A DNA stretch of 45,232 nt from an uncultured Bacilli bacterium (GCA_910578855.1 CAJTRV010000007.1:1-45232), one strand, 5' to 3'. Shown: positions 34,589 to 42,158, counted from the first letter of the stretch. A program made the numbers and translations. The notes: a model not told the origin generated them from the letters alone.

Positions 34589-34617
34589 CACTTGTTATAT
34601 GTAACAGGTGTTTTTTT
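34589..34617 (+). terminator. Terminator
   Basis: CACTTGTTA (34589-34597), TATG loop, TAACAGGTG (34602-34610), then seven T; one G-T pair. Confidence 0.9.
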
Positions 34618-34635
34618 AATAGTCATTATTTTATT

Positions 34636-34664
34636 TTGACTTTTTATCTAATTCGTTATATAAT
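34636..34664 (+). promoter_or_regulatory. Promoter of sufU
   Basis: TTGACT (34636-34641), 17-nt spacer, TATAAT (34659-34664); a near-consensus site about 30 nt before ATG 34695. Confidence 0.8.
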
Positions 34665-34694
34665 AGGCCCTATAAAAGAAAAAGGGGTGATCAT

Positions 34695-35123
34695 ATGGAT
34701 GCAAATTGGAAGCGAAGTCTTATATTAGAGCATTATCAAAACCCAGTTGGTCGGGGATTGATCGCTGATGAACGTTATTGTAAGCTAAATATGAACAATG
34801 AGTCTTGTGTTGATGAAATTGATTTGATGCTGTTGGTAGAAGACGGCATAATTCAAGATATCCGCTTTGATGGGGAAGCTTGTGCAATTTGTACAAGTTC
34901 AACATCAGTAATGATTCATACCTTGATTGGCAAAACAATTACGGAAGCTTTGGAAATTTGTAAGCACTTTAATCATATGATAGAAGAAGAAGAGTATCAA
35001 AGTGAATTACTCGGAGAAGCCATTATTTATGATGACATTTATAAGCAGCCAAATCGAAAGAAATGTGCTCTGTTATCATGGTGGGGAATAGAGAAACTGT
35101 TAAAAGAGAAGGTAGGAAAATAA
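34695..35123 (+). CDS. sufU: SufU-type iron-sulfur cluster assembly protein
   Basis: 142 aa, the standard length. Signatures: EHYQNPVGRG near residue 12, SCVDE (Cys38 and Asp40, matching the C-G-D zinc/ligand site), GEACAICTSSTSVM (Cys near 63) and RKKCALLSWWGIEKL (Cys near 128). SufU is the zinc-dependent sulfur acceptor for the SufS cysteine desulfurase and feeds SufBCD. The Gly of C-G-D is Val here. AAGGGGTGA precedes ATG. Followed by a repeat protein 1 nt downstream and by sufB; sufC, sufD and sufS are not in the window. Confidence 0.9.
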   Translation: MDANWKRSLILEHYQNPVGRGLIADERYCKLNMNNESCVDEIDLMLLVEDGIIQDIRFDGEACAICTSSTSVMIHTLIGKTITEALEICKHFNHMIEEEEYQSELLGEAIIYDDIYKQPNRKKCALLSWWGIEKLLKEKVGK

Positions 35124-35124
35124 A

Positions 35125-36231
35125 ATGGTAGTAAACAGATTATATAAGGAAAAGGTTTTAAAAGAGGCCGGTATACAAAGTGCAATGGTTCAAAAACCAG
35201 GTGAACAACCAAAATCATTGTTTGGAATTATAGAAGATGATTTTTTCATCGGTTTTGATTGTGAGACCAGGCAGTTTGTTCGTTATTATATTGTAGAAGA
35301 CGAACGATTAGAGGGATATTTAGAAAACAATATCCCAGTAGTGAAGCGTTTTCTTAATTATGAATTTAAACATTGTGATGATCAAGAATTTCAACAGATG
35401 TATCAAATGTATAGAAAAGAGTTTGGTCACTATTTAGAAGGGCATCCACTTTCGGAAGATAGCACTTATATGGCAGCTATGATTAAGAAACTATCAGATA
35501 TAGGATTAACAGGTGCAATGGTTCAAAAACCAGGCGAACATGAAACATCAATGCTGGGAATTATGAAAGATGATTTTTTCATTGGTTTTGATTATAAAAA
35601 TAAGCAATTTGCTCGTTACTTTACTTCTGGATTAATTATCGAAGAACCAGAACAATATTTAGAAAACAATATTCCAGTAGTGAAATGCCCTTGTGATTTT
35701 GAGCTTAAACAATATGATAGCAATATAATAAAAGCAGTATATGAAATGTATAAAAATAATTATAGTGACTATTTACAAAATAATTTGATTGAAAATAATC
35801 ATACATTAGATAAAGTTTTAGAATTATCAGGGAATATTGTATATGCAACATTTCAAAATTATAGCATGGCTGATATTGATGACGACTTTTTTTATCAAAG
35901 TACAAAAAAGGATATAGGGCAAATGAAAGCTAAAACGAGAGCATTTTCACTTCTTCAGTATTATTCAGATGGCAATTTTGAAGCATGTCCCCTAGAGTTT
36001 TTACCAAATGATGATGTTTGCTTCCAATATAGTTGGTATACCAATCTTGATAATCTTCTTGATCCTACAAAGAAGATCTTCGTTACGGATATAGTATCAC
36101 TAGATTTTAGTCGAATGAATGATCATAATATTAATTATATTTATGAATTATATGATAAATATAAGAAACTTCTTGCAGATAAGAAGGATTTATATCAACG
36201 AGTAAGGAATCAAAAAACTTTAATACGGTAA
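35125..36231 (+). CDS. Unknown protein with tandem ~105-aa repeats, between sufU and sufB
   Basis: 368 aa, family not recognised, no signal or membrane segment. Two direct repeats: residues ~15-110 and ~130-225 both contain AMVQKPGE, a LGI-x2-DDFFIGFD block, a YLENNIPVVK block and a final MYxxxxxxYL helix. A more divergent third unit appears after 240 (DIDDDFFYQ ... NYIYELYDKYKKLL). At DNA level the first two are still alike (GCAATGGTTCAAAAACCAGG in both), so the duplication is fairly recent. It starts 1 nt after sufU, with AGGAAAA as ribosome binding site, and ends before a terminator. Any role in Fe-S assembly is positional inference only. Confidence 0.8.
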   Translation: MVVNRLYKEKVLKEAGIQSAMVQKPGEQPKSLFGIIEDDFFIGFDCETRQFVRYYIVEDERLEGYLENNIPVVKRFLNYEFKHCDDQEFQQMYQMYRKEFGHYLEGHPLSEDSTYMAAMIKKLSDIGLTGAMVQKPGEHETSMLGIMKDDFFIGFDYKNKQFARYFTSGLIIEEPEQYLENNIPVVKCPCDFELKQYDSNIIKAVYEMYKNNYSDYLQNNLIENNHTLDKVLELSGNIVYATFQNYSMADIDDDFFYQSTKKDIGQMKAKTRAFSLLQYYSDGNFEACPLEFLPNDDVCFQYSWYTNLDNLLDPTKKIFVTDIVSLDFSRMNDHNINYIYELYDKYKKLLADKKDLYQRVRNQKTLIR

Positions 36232-36286
36232 TATGAAAGAGAGTTTTGGAAGGAAATCTTCTTCATTATATTATATTGACTTTATA

Positions 36287-36317
36287 AAGGATCATACTAT
36301 CGTTTATAGTGATCCTT
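36287..36317. repeat. Inverted repeat in the gap upstream of sufB
   Basis: AAGGATCA (36287-36294) and TGATCCTT (36310-36317) are perfect 8-bp arms, extended by CTAT/ATAG after a 2-nt bulge. No T run follows, so it is a hairpin or operator rather than a terminator. Confidence 0.4.
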
Positions 36318-36354
36318 ATCGTAGGATTAGAAGGTTGTAAGATAATGACATAGT

Positions 36355-36389
36355 AGATGTTGTCTATATTTGGCAATATCTATTTTTTT
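36355..36389 (+). terminator. Terminator between repeat protein and sufB
   Basis: AGATGTTG (36355-36362) pairs with CAATATCT (36374-36381), one G-T pair, 11-nt loop, followed by A and seven T. Confidence 0.7.
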
Positions 36390-36460
36390 GTTAATATTGA
36401 TCATTATAGAAGACTTCTATAAATTTAGGATAATTCCTTTTTATTTTGGGCGATTTTTAG

Positions 36461-36466
36461 TATAAT
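36461..36466 (+). promoter_or_regulatory. -10 box of sufB
   Basis: TATAAT at 36461-36466; the -35 region 17 nt upstream is only T-rich. It indicates that sufB is transcribed separately from sufU. Confidence 0.5.
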
Positions 36467-36484
36467 AGAAATATGGTGATGATT

Positions 36485-37801
36485 ATGAATACAAAAAGGG
36501 TTGGACTAACAGAAGAAGTCGTAAGTGAAATTTCCCATATTAAAAAAGAACCAACATGGATGCATGATTTCCGACTTCGGGCATATCAAGCGTTTTCTCG
36601 GTTGGGAAACCCTAAGTTCGGACCAGAGTTGGCGATTGATTTTGATACCATTACTTATTATAAACGAGCCGATGATAAAGTGAATCATCGCTGGGAAGAT
36701 GTACCAGATGAAGTGAAGCAAACCTTTGATAGGATTGGTTTACCTGAAGCGGAACAAAAGTATCTAGCAGGTCTAGGAGCGCAGTTCGATAGTGAAGCAA
36801 TCTATCACAATATGTTAAAAGAATTGACAGATAAAGGGGTTATTTTTTGTGATACTGATACGGCTCTCCAAAAATATCCAGAATTATTTAAGAAGTATTT
36901 TAATACCCTGGTGCGTTACGATGAAAATAAATATACGGCGTTAAATGGGGCTGTCTGGAGTGGGGGAAGTTTTATCTATGTTCCTCCGCATACCAAATTG
37001 GATCGACCTTTACAGAGTTATTTTCGGATTAATAGTCAAAACATGGGGCAGTTTGAACGAACGCTTATTATCGTTGATGAAGGAAGTGCGCTTCATTATA
37101 TGGAAGGTTGTACGGCCCCAACTTATAGTACAGATGCCCTTCATGCTGCTGTAGTTGAGATCTTTGTAGGAAAGAATGCCAAGTGTCGTTATACAACAAT
37201 TCAAAATTGGTCCAATAATGTCTATAACTTGGTGACCAAGCGAGCCTTAGTTGAAGAAAGCGGTCTGATGGAATGGATCGATGGGAATATTGGATCAAAA
37301 ATAAATATGAAGTATCCTGCTTGTATTTTAAAAGGAGATTATGCGGCCGGAAATTGTATTAGTATTGCTGTAGCAACCAAGGAGCAGATTCAAGATGCTG
37401 GGGCCCGAATGATTCACCTGGGGAGACATACGACTAGTAATATTATTAGTAAATCGATTGCTGGTGGTGGAGGCGATGCTAGTTACCGGGGAGAAGTTAT
37501 TATGAAAAAGCAGGCTGAGCACTCGAAAAGTACGGTTAAGTGTGATACGATTATCTTAGATTCCCAGTCAAAAAGTGATACGATTCCCAGAAATGTGGTT
37601 GCCAATCAGACTTCGCATATTAATCATGAGGCAACAGTATCGAAGATTAGTCAGGAGCAATTGTTCTATTTGATGAGTCGGGGACTTTCTGAAGAAAAGG
37701 CCAAGGAACTCATTATCATGGGCTTTATCGATCGCTTTCGTGAGGAATTACCGATGGAGTATGCGGTTGAGTTAAACGCATTATTGAAACATTATTTTTG
37801 A
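36485..37801 (+). CDS. sufB: Fe-S cluster assembly scaffold subunit SufB
   Basis: 438 aa, slightly shorter than typical SufB (about 465). Characteristic stretches: GNPKFGPELAIDFDTITYYKR near the N-terminus, VWSGGSFIYVPPHTKLDRPLQSYFRIN, VDEGSALHYMEGCTAP, TIQNWSNNVYNLVTKRALVEESG, EWIDGNIGSK and the C-terminal VANQTSHINHEATVSKISQEQLFYLMSRG. SufB with SufC and SufD builds [4Fe-4S] clusters. ATG 36485 after GGTGAT is preferred; ATG 36473 coincides with the predicted transcription start. It ends 9 nt before the lipoprotein gene. SufC/SufD are not encoded here. Confidence 0.95.
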   Translation: MNTKRVGLTEEVVSEISHIKKEPTWMHDFRLRAYQAFSRLGNPKFGPELAIDFDTITYYKRADDKVNHRWEDVPDEVKQTFDRIGLPEAEQKYLAGLGAQFDSEAIYHNMLKELTDKGVIFCDTDTALQKYPELFKKYFNTLVRYDENKYTALNGAVWSGGSFIYVPPHTKLDRPLQSYFRINSQNMGQFERTLIIVDEGSALHYMEGCTAPTYSTDALHAAVVEIFVGKNAKCRYTTIQNWSNNVYNLVTKRALVEESGLMEWIDGNIGSKINMKYPACILKGDYAAGNCISIAVATKEQIQDAGARMIHLGRHTTSNIISKSIAGGGGDASYRGEVIMKKQAEHSKSTVKCDTIILDSQSKSDTIPRNVVANQTSHINHEATVSKISQEQLFYLMSRGLSEEKAKELIIMGFIDRFREELPMEYAVELNALLKHYF

Positions 37802-37809
37802 GGTGAATG

Positions 37810-38109
37810 ATGAAAAAAGGATTTATTCTATTATGTAGTATGTTACTTCTAACTGGATGTGGTGGGCAAAAGAAAGCCCAAAAGAAGGCCTTCGTTGATA
37901 GTGCAACCGCATATTATCAGTCTTATGGGAAAGATTATCAAGTTACGAGTTATCAAGTATCATTAGGACAATTACGGCAAGCAGTAAAAGATTTGAACGC
38001 AGCATATGATTTAAAACCACTTGATGATTGTAAAGATACCTCGATAGTAACATTTACACTTGATCACCAAAAAGTTGTTGATACCATAATAAACTTAAAT
38101 TGTAAATAA
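37810..38109 (+). CDS. Small lipoprotein, unknown
   Basis: 99 aa. Lipoprotein signal peptide KKGFILLCSMLLLTGC with Cys17 as the lipidation site, then a Lys-rich linker and a small domain (VDSATAYYQSYGKDYQVTSYQVSLGQL, DDCKDTSIVTFTL) ending INLNCK. The two later Cys (in DDCKD and at the end) could form a disulfide. GAGGTG lies 4 nt before ATG 37810; the ATG at 37807 is too close. Probably membrane-anchored on the outer face; function unknown. Co-transcribed with sufB. Confidence 0.8.
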   Translation: MKKGFILLCSMLLLTGCGGQKKAQKKAFVDSATAYYQSYGKDYQVTSYQVSLGQLRQAVKDLNAAYDLKPLDDCKDTSIVTFTLDHQKVVDTIINLNCK

Positions 38110-38189
38110 ATAGAGTTTTAAATTGTGGATCGGCTTATCATAATTGCGGAAAGTAGTAAATTTAGTTAAAATTATATGGAAAATAGTTT

Positions 38190-38227
38190 AAGAAATACGA
38201 GAAGATCCATTTGTATTTCTTTTTTCT
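38190..38227 (+). terminator. Terminator of sufB-lipoprotein
   Basis: AAGAAATAC (38190-38198) pairs with GTATTTCTT (38213-38221), 14-nt loop, followed by TTTTCTTT. Confidence 0.85.
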
Positions 38228-38239
38228 TTGGTTTATGAT
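38211..38239 (+). promoter_or_regulatory. Putative ssb promoter
   Basis: TTGTAT (38211-38216), 17-nt spacer, TATGAT (38234-38239). The -35 box is part of the upstream terminator stem. Confidence 0.5.
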
Positions 38240-38261
38240 AGGGCGAGAAAGGAGCGATTTT

Positions 38262-38600
38262 GTGTTAAATCATACGGTGATTGTTGGAAGGCTGGTACAT
38301 GATCCAGAACTTCGTATGACAGAAAATGGACGCAAGGTGACGAATATTACTTTGGCAGTTCCACGTAGTTTTAAAAATCATGAAGGGGAATATGATACCG
38401 ATTTTATCAATTGTACTTTATGGCAGGGAATTGCTGAAAATACAGTTCAATATGTTCAAAAGGGTGATCTACTTGGAGTAAAAGGTAGATTACAGACGCG
38501 GAATATTGAGCTTGATTCTGAAACCAAACGCAATTCAGTGGAAGTGGTTGCTGAGAAGGTAACATTTTTATCAGGTCATAAAACGAAGGAAGATGCATAA
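38262..38600 (+). CDS. ssb: Single-stranded DNA-binding protein, short SsbB-like form
   Basis: 112 aa OB-fold protein. Typical stretches: NHTVIVGRLVHDPELRMTENGRKVTNITLAVPR near the N-terminus, DFINCTLWQGIAENTVQYVQKGDLLGVKGRL, and VEVVAEKVTFL. It lacks the flexible tail and the acidic DDDIPF-type tip that recruits partner proteins and ends KTKEDA, like the competence-associated SsbB of Bacillus (about 113 aa). GTG 38262 lies 7 nt after AAGGAG; no in-frame ATG is suitable. Ends in a terminator overlapping the stop codon. Probably a secondary SSB. Confidence 0.92.
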   Translation: MLNHTVIVGRLVHDPELRMTENGRKVTNITLAVPRSFKNHEGEYDTDFINCTLWQGIAENTVQYVQKGDLLGVKGRLQTRNIELDSETKRNSVEVVAEKVTFLSGHKTKEDA

Positions 38601-38615
38601 TGGTATCTTCTTTTT
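38589..38615 (+). terminator. ssb terminator
   Basis: GAAGAT (38589-38594) with ATCTTC (38605-38610), then five T. The stop codon lies in the loop. Confidence 0.65.
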
Positions 38616-38622
38616 GAGCACT

Positions 38623-38651
38623 AAAAAACCACTTAGCGTTCGAGTGGTTTT
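38623..38651. terminator. Bidirectional terminator of ssb and the leftward XRE gene
   Basis: AAAACCACT (38625-38633) pairs with AGTGGTTTT (38643-38651), 9-nt loop; on the minus strand six T follow. Confidence 0.8.
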
Positions 38652-38860
38652 AAAGAGTCTTTATGAAATTTCATTTCTTCATAAAATACATCATCGGGTT
38701 TCAGTCCAAATACTTTGGAGATTCGGACTGCTAGATCATATGTCATGCGACGTTGATTATGTTCTATTTGCCAGTAAAATGGTTTACTAATTCCTACTAA
38801 TTTGGCCATTTTACTAAAGGTATAACCTTTTTCTAATCTCAATTCTTTTAGTTTTTCCAT
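38633..38860 (-). CDS. XRE-family transcriptional regulator
   Basis: 75 aa, a single Cro/CI-type helix-turn-helix: LKELRLEKGYTFSKMAKLVGIS-KPFYWQIEHNQRR, then AVRISKVFGLKPDDVF. No ligand or dimerisation domain beyond the HTH. GGAG lies 6 nt before ATG 38860. It has its own promoter (TTGATA-17-TATAAT on the minus strand) and is divergent from a second XRE regulator. Target unknown; self-regulation in the shared intergenic region is plausible. Confidence 0.9.
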   Translation of the reverse strand: MEKLKELRLEKGYTFSKMAKLVGISKPFYWQIEHNQRRMTYDLAVRISKVFGLKPDDVFYEEMKFHKDSLKPLER

Positions 38861-38882
38861 AGAAATCTCCGTCCTTACACAT

Positions 38883-38911
38883 ATTATAACGAAATATATT
38901 CATAATATCAA
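38883..38911 (-). promoter_or_regulatory. Promoter of the leftward XRE gene
   Basis: On the minus strand TTGATA (38911-38906), 17-nt spacer, TATAAT (38888-38883). Confidence 0.7.
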
Positions 38912-38961
38912 TAGTTTTTTGTTACTTTGTAGTTAATTTTCGACTTTTGTAAATTGATTGT

Positions 38962-38970
38962 TGTTATAAT
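38962..38970 (+). promoter_or_regulatory. Extended -10 promoter of the rightward XRE gene
   Basis: TGTTATAAT: TATAAT (38965-38970) with a TGN extension; no clear -35 box. Confidence 0.6.
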
Positions 38971-38998
38971 GATGACGTCAACTCGAGGATGTGATAAC

Positions 38999-39355
38999 TT
39001 GTTCATTGGTGATCGATTAAAAGAGGCTAGAATTCGGAAACGACTTTCGCAACAACAACTAGGTGATATGATGAAGGTATCAAAAGTATCAATTTGTGGT
39101 TATGAGAAAGGAAACCGAACGCCCAATATTAATAATTTTTTACAATTATTAGAGATTTTAGAAGTAACGCCTGACTATTTATTAGGTCGTGATGTCTTTG
39201 CCATCCGGGATGATGATGAACAGTATACGATCGCGTTAGCAAATGAAGATCTTACCATCTTAAATGAAATAAAAAAGCATCCAAAGTTATATAAATTGTT
39301 ATATAATGATCCAGTTCGCACAGTTGAATTGATCGTTCGTAAGTTAAATAAGTAA
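38999..39355 (+). CDS. XRE-family transcriptional regulator
   Basis: 118 aa from TTG 38999. N-terminal helix-turn-helix: GDRLKEARIRKRLSQQQLGDMMKVSKVSICGYEKGNRTPN, LLEILEVTPDYLLGRD; then a ~45-aa acidic C-terminal region (DDDEQYTIALANEDLTILNEIKKHPKLYKLL) that may mediate dimerisation or sensing, as in SinR-like regulators. The longer ORF from 38954 would begin upstream of the TATAAT box's transcription start, so TTG after GAGGATGTGAT is preferred. Divergent partner of the 38860 XRE gene; followed by a strong terminator. Confidence 0.88.
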   Translation: MFIGDRLKEARIRKRLSQQQLGDMMKVSKVSICGYEKGNRTPNINNFLQLLEILEVTPDYLLGRDVFAIRDDDEQYTIALANEDLTILNEIKKHPKLYKLLYNDPVRTVELIVRKLNK

Positions 39356-39382
39356 CTATCAAACTTCTTGATAGTTTTTTTA
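39354..39382 (+). terminator. Terminator
   Basis: AACTATCAA (39354-39362), ACTTC loop, TTGATAGTT (39368-39376), then a T run; it overlaps the stop codon of the XRE gene. Confidence 0.9.
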
Positions 39383-39460
39383 TGGTTTCATCACATAGTA
39401 CATCTTTTAATTGGTAAAATTTGGTAATTGCGCCCAATGGTTTTATCTTTTCCACAAACA

Positions 39461-39469
39461 TGGTATAAT
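39461..39469 (+). promoter_or_regulatory. Extended -10 promoter of the nucleoside phosphorylase gene
   Basis: TGGTATAAT: TATAAT (39464-39469) with a TGG extension, 26 nt before ATG 39495; weak -35 box. Confidence 0.55.
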
Positions 39470-39494
39470 TTAATCAGGATAGCGAGGGGATAAG

Positions 39495-40772
39495 ATGATC
39501 ATTACGATTATTGATAAGAAACGAAGAAGAAAACGTTTAACAAGAGAGGATCTTGCTTATGTTGTATCTGGTTTTTTGGATGGGACCATCCCAGATTATC
39601 AGATGGCGAGTTTATTAATGGCGATTACCATCCATGGAATGACGACTGAGGAAGCTTGTGATCTTACCGATGTGATGTTACATAGTGGTGAGCGAATTGA
39701 TTTATCAGCAATTCCAGGAATTAAGGTTGATAAACATTCAACAGGGGGAATTGGGGATAAAACGACGATTATTTTAGCTCCCCTTGTAGCAAGCTTAGGA
39801 ATTCCGGTTGCGAAAATGAGTGGACGTGGTTTAGGATTAACCGGAGGGACAATCGATAAGTTAGAGGCTATTCCTGGGTTTCGGGTATCATTATCAGAAA
39901 CAGAATTTGTGAATCAAGTAACAGAGATTGGTCTTGCGATTACTGGTGGAACCAAGAATTTAGTGCCAGCTGATAAAGCAATTTATGCCTTGCGTGACGT
40001 AACTGGAACTGTTGCCAGTATTCCTTTAATTGCTAGTAGTATTATGAGCAAAAAACTTGCGAGTGGTGCTGATAAAATCGTGATTGATTTGAAAGTTGGG
40101 AAGGGCGCATTAATGCCTAATCGGATCGAGGCTGAGAAATTAGCCTATCTGATGACCCGAATTGGAAAACAGTATGGCAAAGATACGGTCTGTATTTTAA
40201 CGGATATGGATGAACCGCTTGGTTGTAAAATTGGAAATGCCCTAGAGATCCAAGAATGTATGGAAGTTCTGCAAGGTGGTGGACCCAAAGATATCAAGGA
40301 TTTGGTCTTGTATTTAGCCATGTATATGATTCACATGGGAACCGGTATGTCTTATGAAGAAGCACGGATTGCGGCAATCGAGCAGCTTAGCAATGGAGAG
40401 GCGTATGCGAAGTTTGAAGAAATGGTAGCTTGCCAGGGCGGTGATTTATCACGTCTTACAGTAGCGCCGAAAGTGTTTTCGATTAAAAGTACCAAAACGG
40501 GCTTTATTACCGCAATTGATGCTTATAAAATTGGTGCAGTAGTTCATAAAATTGGTGCAGGACGGAGTAATAAAGAAGACCAAATTGACTATGGTGTTGG
40601 GGTAGAACTTACGAAGAAGACAGGGGAATTTGTCACTGAAGGGGAAGAACTTGTGAAAGTGTATCTTCATGAACATGATCTAGCAATGCAAGAAATTCTT
40701 GACTGTTTTACGATTACCGAGCATGCCCCAACACTACACCCCCTTATTTATGGAGTGATTGAATCAGATTAG
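39495..40772 (+). CDS. pdp: Pyrimidine-nucleoside phosphorylase
   Basis: 425 aa, the normal length of the thymidine/pyrimidine-nucleoside phosphorylase family. It splits uridine, thymidine and deoxyuridine with phosphate to base and (deoxy)ribose-1-phosphate for salvage. Signatures: DKHSTGGIGDKTT (phosphate site, near residue 80-92), the family stretch SGRGLGLTGGTIDKLEAIPG (near 106), SIMSKKLASGADKIVIDLKVG and the C-terminal GAGRSNKEDQIDYGVG. AGGGGAT precedes ATG. Monocistronic; other nucleoside-salvage genes (deoC, cdd) are absent from the window. Confidence 0.95.
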   Translation: MIITIIDKKRRRKRLTREDLAYVVSGFLDGTIPDYQMASLLMAITIHGMTTEEACDLTDVMLHSGERIDLSAIPGIKVDKHSTGGIGDKTTIILAPLVASLGIPVAKMSGRGLGLTGGTIDKLEAIPGFRVSLSETEFVNQVTEIGLAITGGTKNLVPADKAIYALRDVTGTVASIPLIASSIMSKKLASGADKIVIDLKVGKGALMPNRIEAEKLAYLMTRIGKQYGKDTVCILTDMDEPLGCKIGNALEIQECMEVLQGGGPKDIKDLVLYLAMYMIHMGTGMSYEEARIAAIEQLSNGEAYAKFEEMVACQGGDLSRLTVAPKVFSIKSTKTGFITAIDAYKIGAVVHKIGAGRSNKEDQIDYGVGVELTKKTGEFVTEGEELVKVYLHEHDLAMQEILDCFTITEHAPTLHPLIYGVIESD

Positions 40773-40803
40773 TGTCTAGTTTTGTCAAACCAAGGTAATT
40801 TAC

Positions 40804-40832
40804 TTGATCATTGGCTTAAAACATTATATGAT
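40804..40832 (+). promoter_or_regulatory. Promoter of rpoZ
   Basis: TTGATC (40804-40809), 17-nt spacer, TATGAT (40827-40832), about 20 nt before ATG 40853. Confidence 0.6.
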
Positions 40833-40852
40833 AATATTAGGGAGCGTGAAAT

Positions 40853-41053
40853 ATGTTATATCCATCTATTGATAAACTACTCAATCATGTTGGCTCAAAA
40901 TATTTATTAGTGAATGTTATTGCTAAACGTGCCAAAGAGATACAGGAGACCGAACATTATCAGCTAAAAGAAGAAGAATACAAATCAAGAAAGCCAATTG
41001 GTCGGGCCCTAGAAGAGGTAGCAAAAGACTTAATTCATTTAAAAGAGGATTAA
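40853..41053 (+). CDS. rpoZ: DNA-directed RNA polymerase subunit omega
   Basis: 66 aa, typical omega length for Bacillota. Family pattern: MLYPSIDKLLNHVGSKYLLVNVIAKRAKEIQE at the N-terminus and KSRKPIGRALEEVAKDLI near the C-terminus. Omega helps assemble and stabilise RNA polymerase. GGGAGCG precedes ATG. It is not in the gmk-rpoZ-coaBC cluster usual in Bacillus but a single gene with its own promoter and terminator. Confidence 0.92.
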   Translation: MLYPSIDKLLNHVGSKYLLVNVIAKRAKEIQETEHYQLKEEEYKSRKPIGRALEEVAKDLIHLKED

Positions 41054-41061
41054 GTTTTTTT
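41028..41061 (+). terminator. Terminator of rpoZ
   Basis: ACTTAAT (41028-41034) pairs with ATTAAGT (41049-41055), 14-nt loop, then six T; the right arm covers the stop codon. Confidence 0.7.
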
Positions 41062-41144
41062 GTAACAAAAATTATAATTGCTACTTTCTACTCGTAAGAA
41101 CGAAGATGATGGCTAGCTAATTTTTAGAAAAAACACTGGAACTA

Positions 41145-41153
41145 TGATATAAT
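41145..41153 (+). promoter_or_regulatory. Extended -10 promoter of the ABC exporter operon
   Basis: TGATATAAT: TATAAT (41148-41153) with a TGA extension; predicted start near 41160. Confidence 0.55.
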
Positions 41154-41167
41154 TTTCATAGAAAGAA

Positions 41168-41193
41168 CTTGTTAAATAATACGATTTAACAAG
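41168..41193 (+). promoter_or_regulatory. Perfect inverted repeat in the ABC operon leader
   Basis: CTTGTTAAAT (41168-41177), AATACG spacer, ATTTAACAAG (41184-41193): perfect 10-bp arms just after the predicted transcription start and 26 nt before the start codon. No U tract. It could be an operator for a repressor or a leader hairpin. Confidence 0.6.
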
Positions 41194-41219
41194 AATTTTA
41201 CTAGAGTAAGGAGAATTGT

Positions 41220-42158
41220 ATGCAGAATGTGATAGAAGTACGCCACTTAACAAAACACTATGGTTCATTAAAGGCCCTTGATGATTTGTCATTTACTGTG
41301 AAACAGGGAGAAATTTTGGGACTGCTTGGTCCGAATGGTAGTGGAAAATCGACGATGATTAGTTGTCTATTATCGTTATTGCAATACGATCATGGTAGTA
41401 TTCAGATCATGGGGAAGGAAATGTCACCTGATTGTTATGACATCAAAGCCCAAATAGGAGTCGTCTTTCAAGAAGTAGCTGTTTTTGAAGAATTAACGGT
41501 CTATGAAAATATTGACTATTTTTGTGGACTTTATATTAAAGAAAAAGAGAAGCGAAAACAATATGTCTGGGATGCCATTAAGTTGGTAGGACTAAGTGAG
41601 TTTATAAAGTTCCGTCCGAAACAATTATCAGGTGGATTATTACGACGACTCAATATTGCCTGTGGGATTGCTCATAAGCCCTCACTTATCTTCTTAGATG
41701 AGCCAACAGTAGCAGTTGATCCCCAGAGTCGAAATCATATCTTAGAGGGGATTCGAACCCTCAATCAGGCAGGCGCTACTATTATTTATACCACTCATTA
41801 TATGGAGGAAGTGGAACTAATTTGTCATCAAATTATGATCATTGATAAGGGGAAAATCATTGCTTCTGGAACAAAGGAGAGTCTTAAAACATTAATTAGT
41901 ACCAAAGAGAAAGTAACGGTGGAAATCGATGGCTTAAAAGATACGATTGTTAGTGAGATTCGTAAGTTAAAACATGTCGAAGATGTCATTTATGATGGGG
42001 AGGTCTTATATATTACCTATCGTGAGGGAAAGCATAATTTGAGTGAATTGATCGATTATATGAAAGCGAAAAAATTAAAGTATTCTAAGATCTTTTCTGA
42101 GCAGCCAACTCTCAATGATGTTTTCTTAGAACTTACTGGAAAAGAGCTTCGTGATTAA
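41220..42158 (+). CDS. ABC transporter ATP-binding protein (ABC-2 exporter)
   Basis: 312 aa. Complete nucleotide-binding domain: Walker A GLLGPNGSGKST (near residue 36), Q-loop VVFQEVAVFEELTVYEN, signature LSGGLLRRLNIA (near 137; canonical LSGGQ has L for Q), Walker B LIFLDEPTVAVDP (near 157), H-switch IYTTHYMEE. The C-terminal ~85 aa is the extension found in DRI/CcmA-type exporters. It powers the two permeases encoded next. AAGGAG precedes ATG. Overlaps the next gene by 8 nt. Exported substrate (drug, lipid or peptide) cannot be told. Confidence 0.93.
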   Translation: MQNVIEVRHLTKHYGSLKALDDLSFTVKQGEILGLLGPNGSGKSTMISCLLSLLQYDHGSIQIMGKEMSPDCYDIKAQIGVVFQEVAVFEELTVYENIDYFCGLYIKEKEKRKQYVWDAIKLVGLSEFIKFRPKQLSGGLLRRLNIACGIAHKPSLIFLDEPTVAVDPQSRNHILEGIRTLNQAGATIIYTTHYMEEVELICHQIMIIDKGKIIASGTKESLKTLISTKEKVTVEIDGLKDTIVSEIRKLKHVEDVIYDGEVLYITYREGKHNLSELIDYMKAKKLKYSKIFSEQPTLNDVFLELTGKELRD

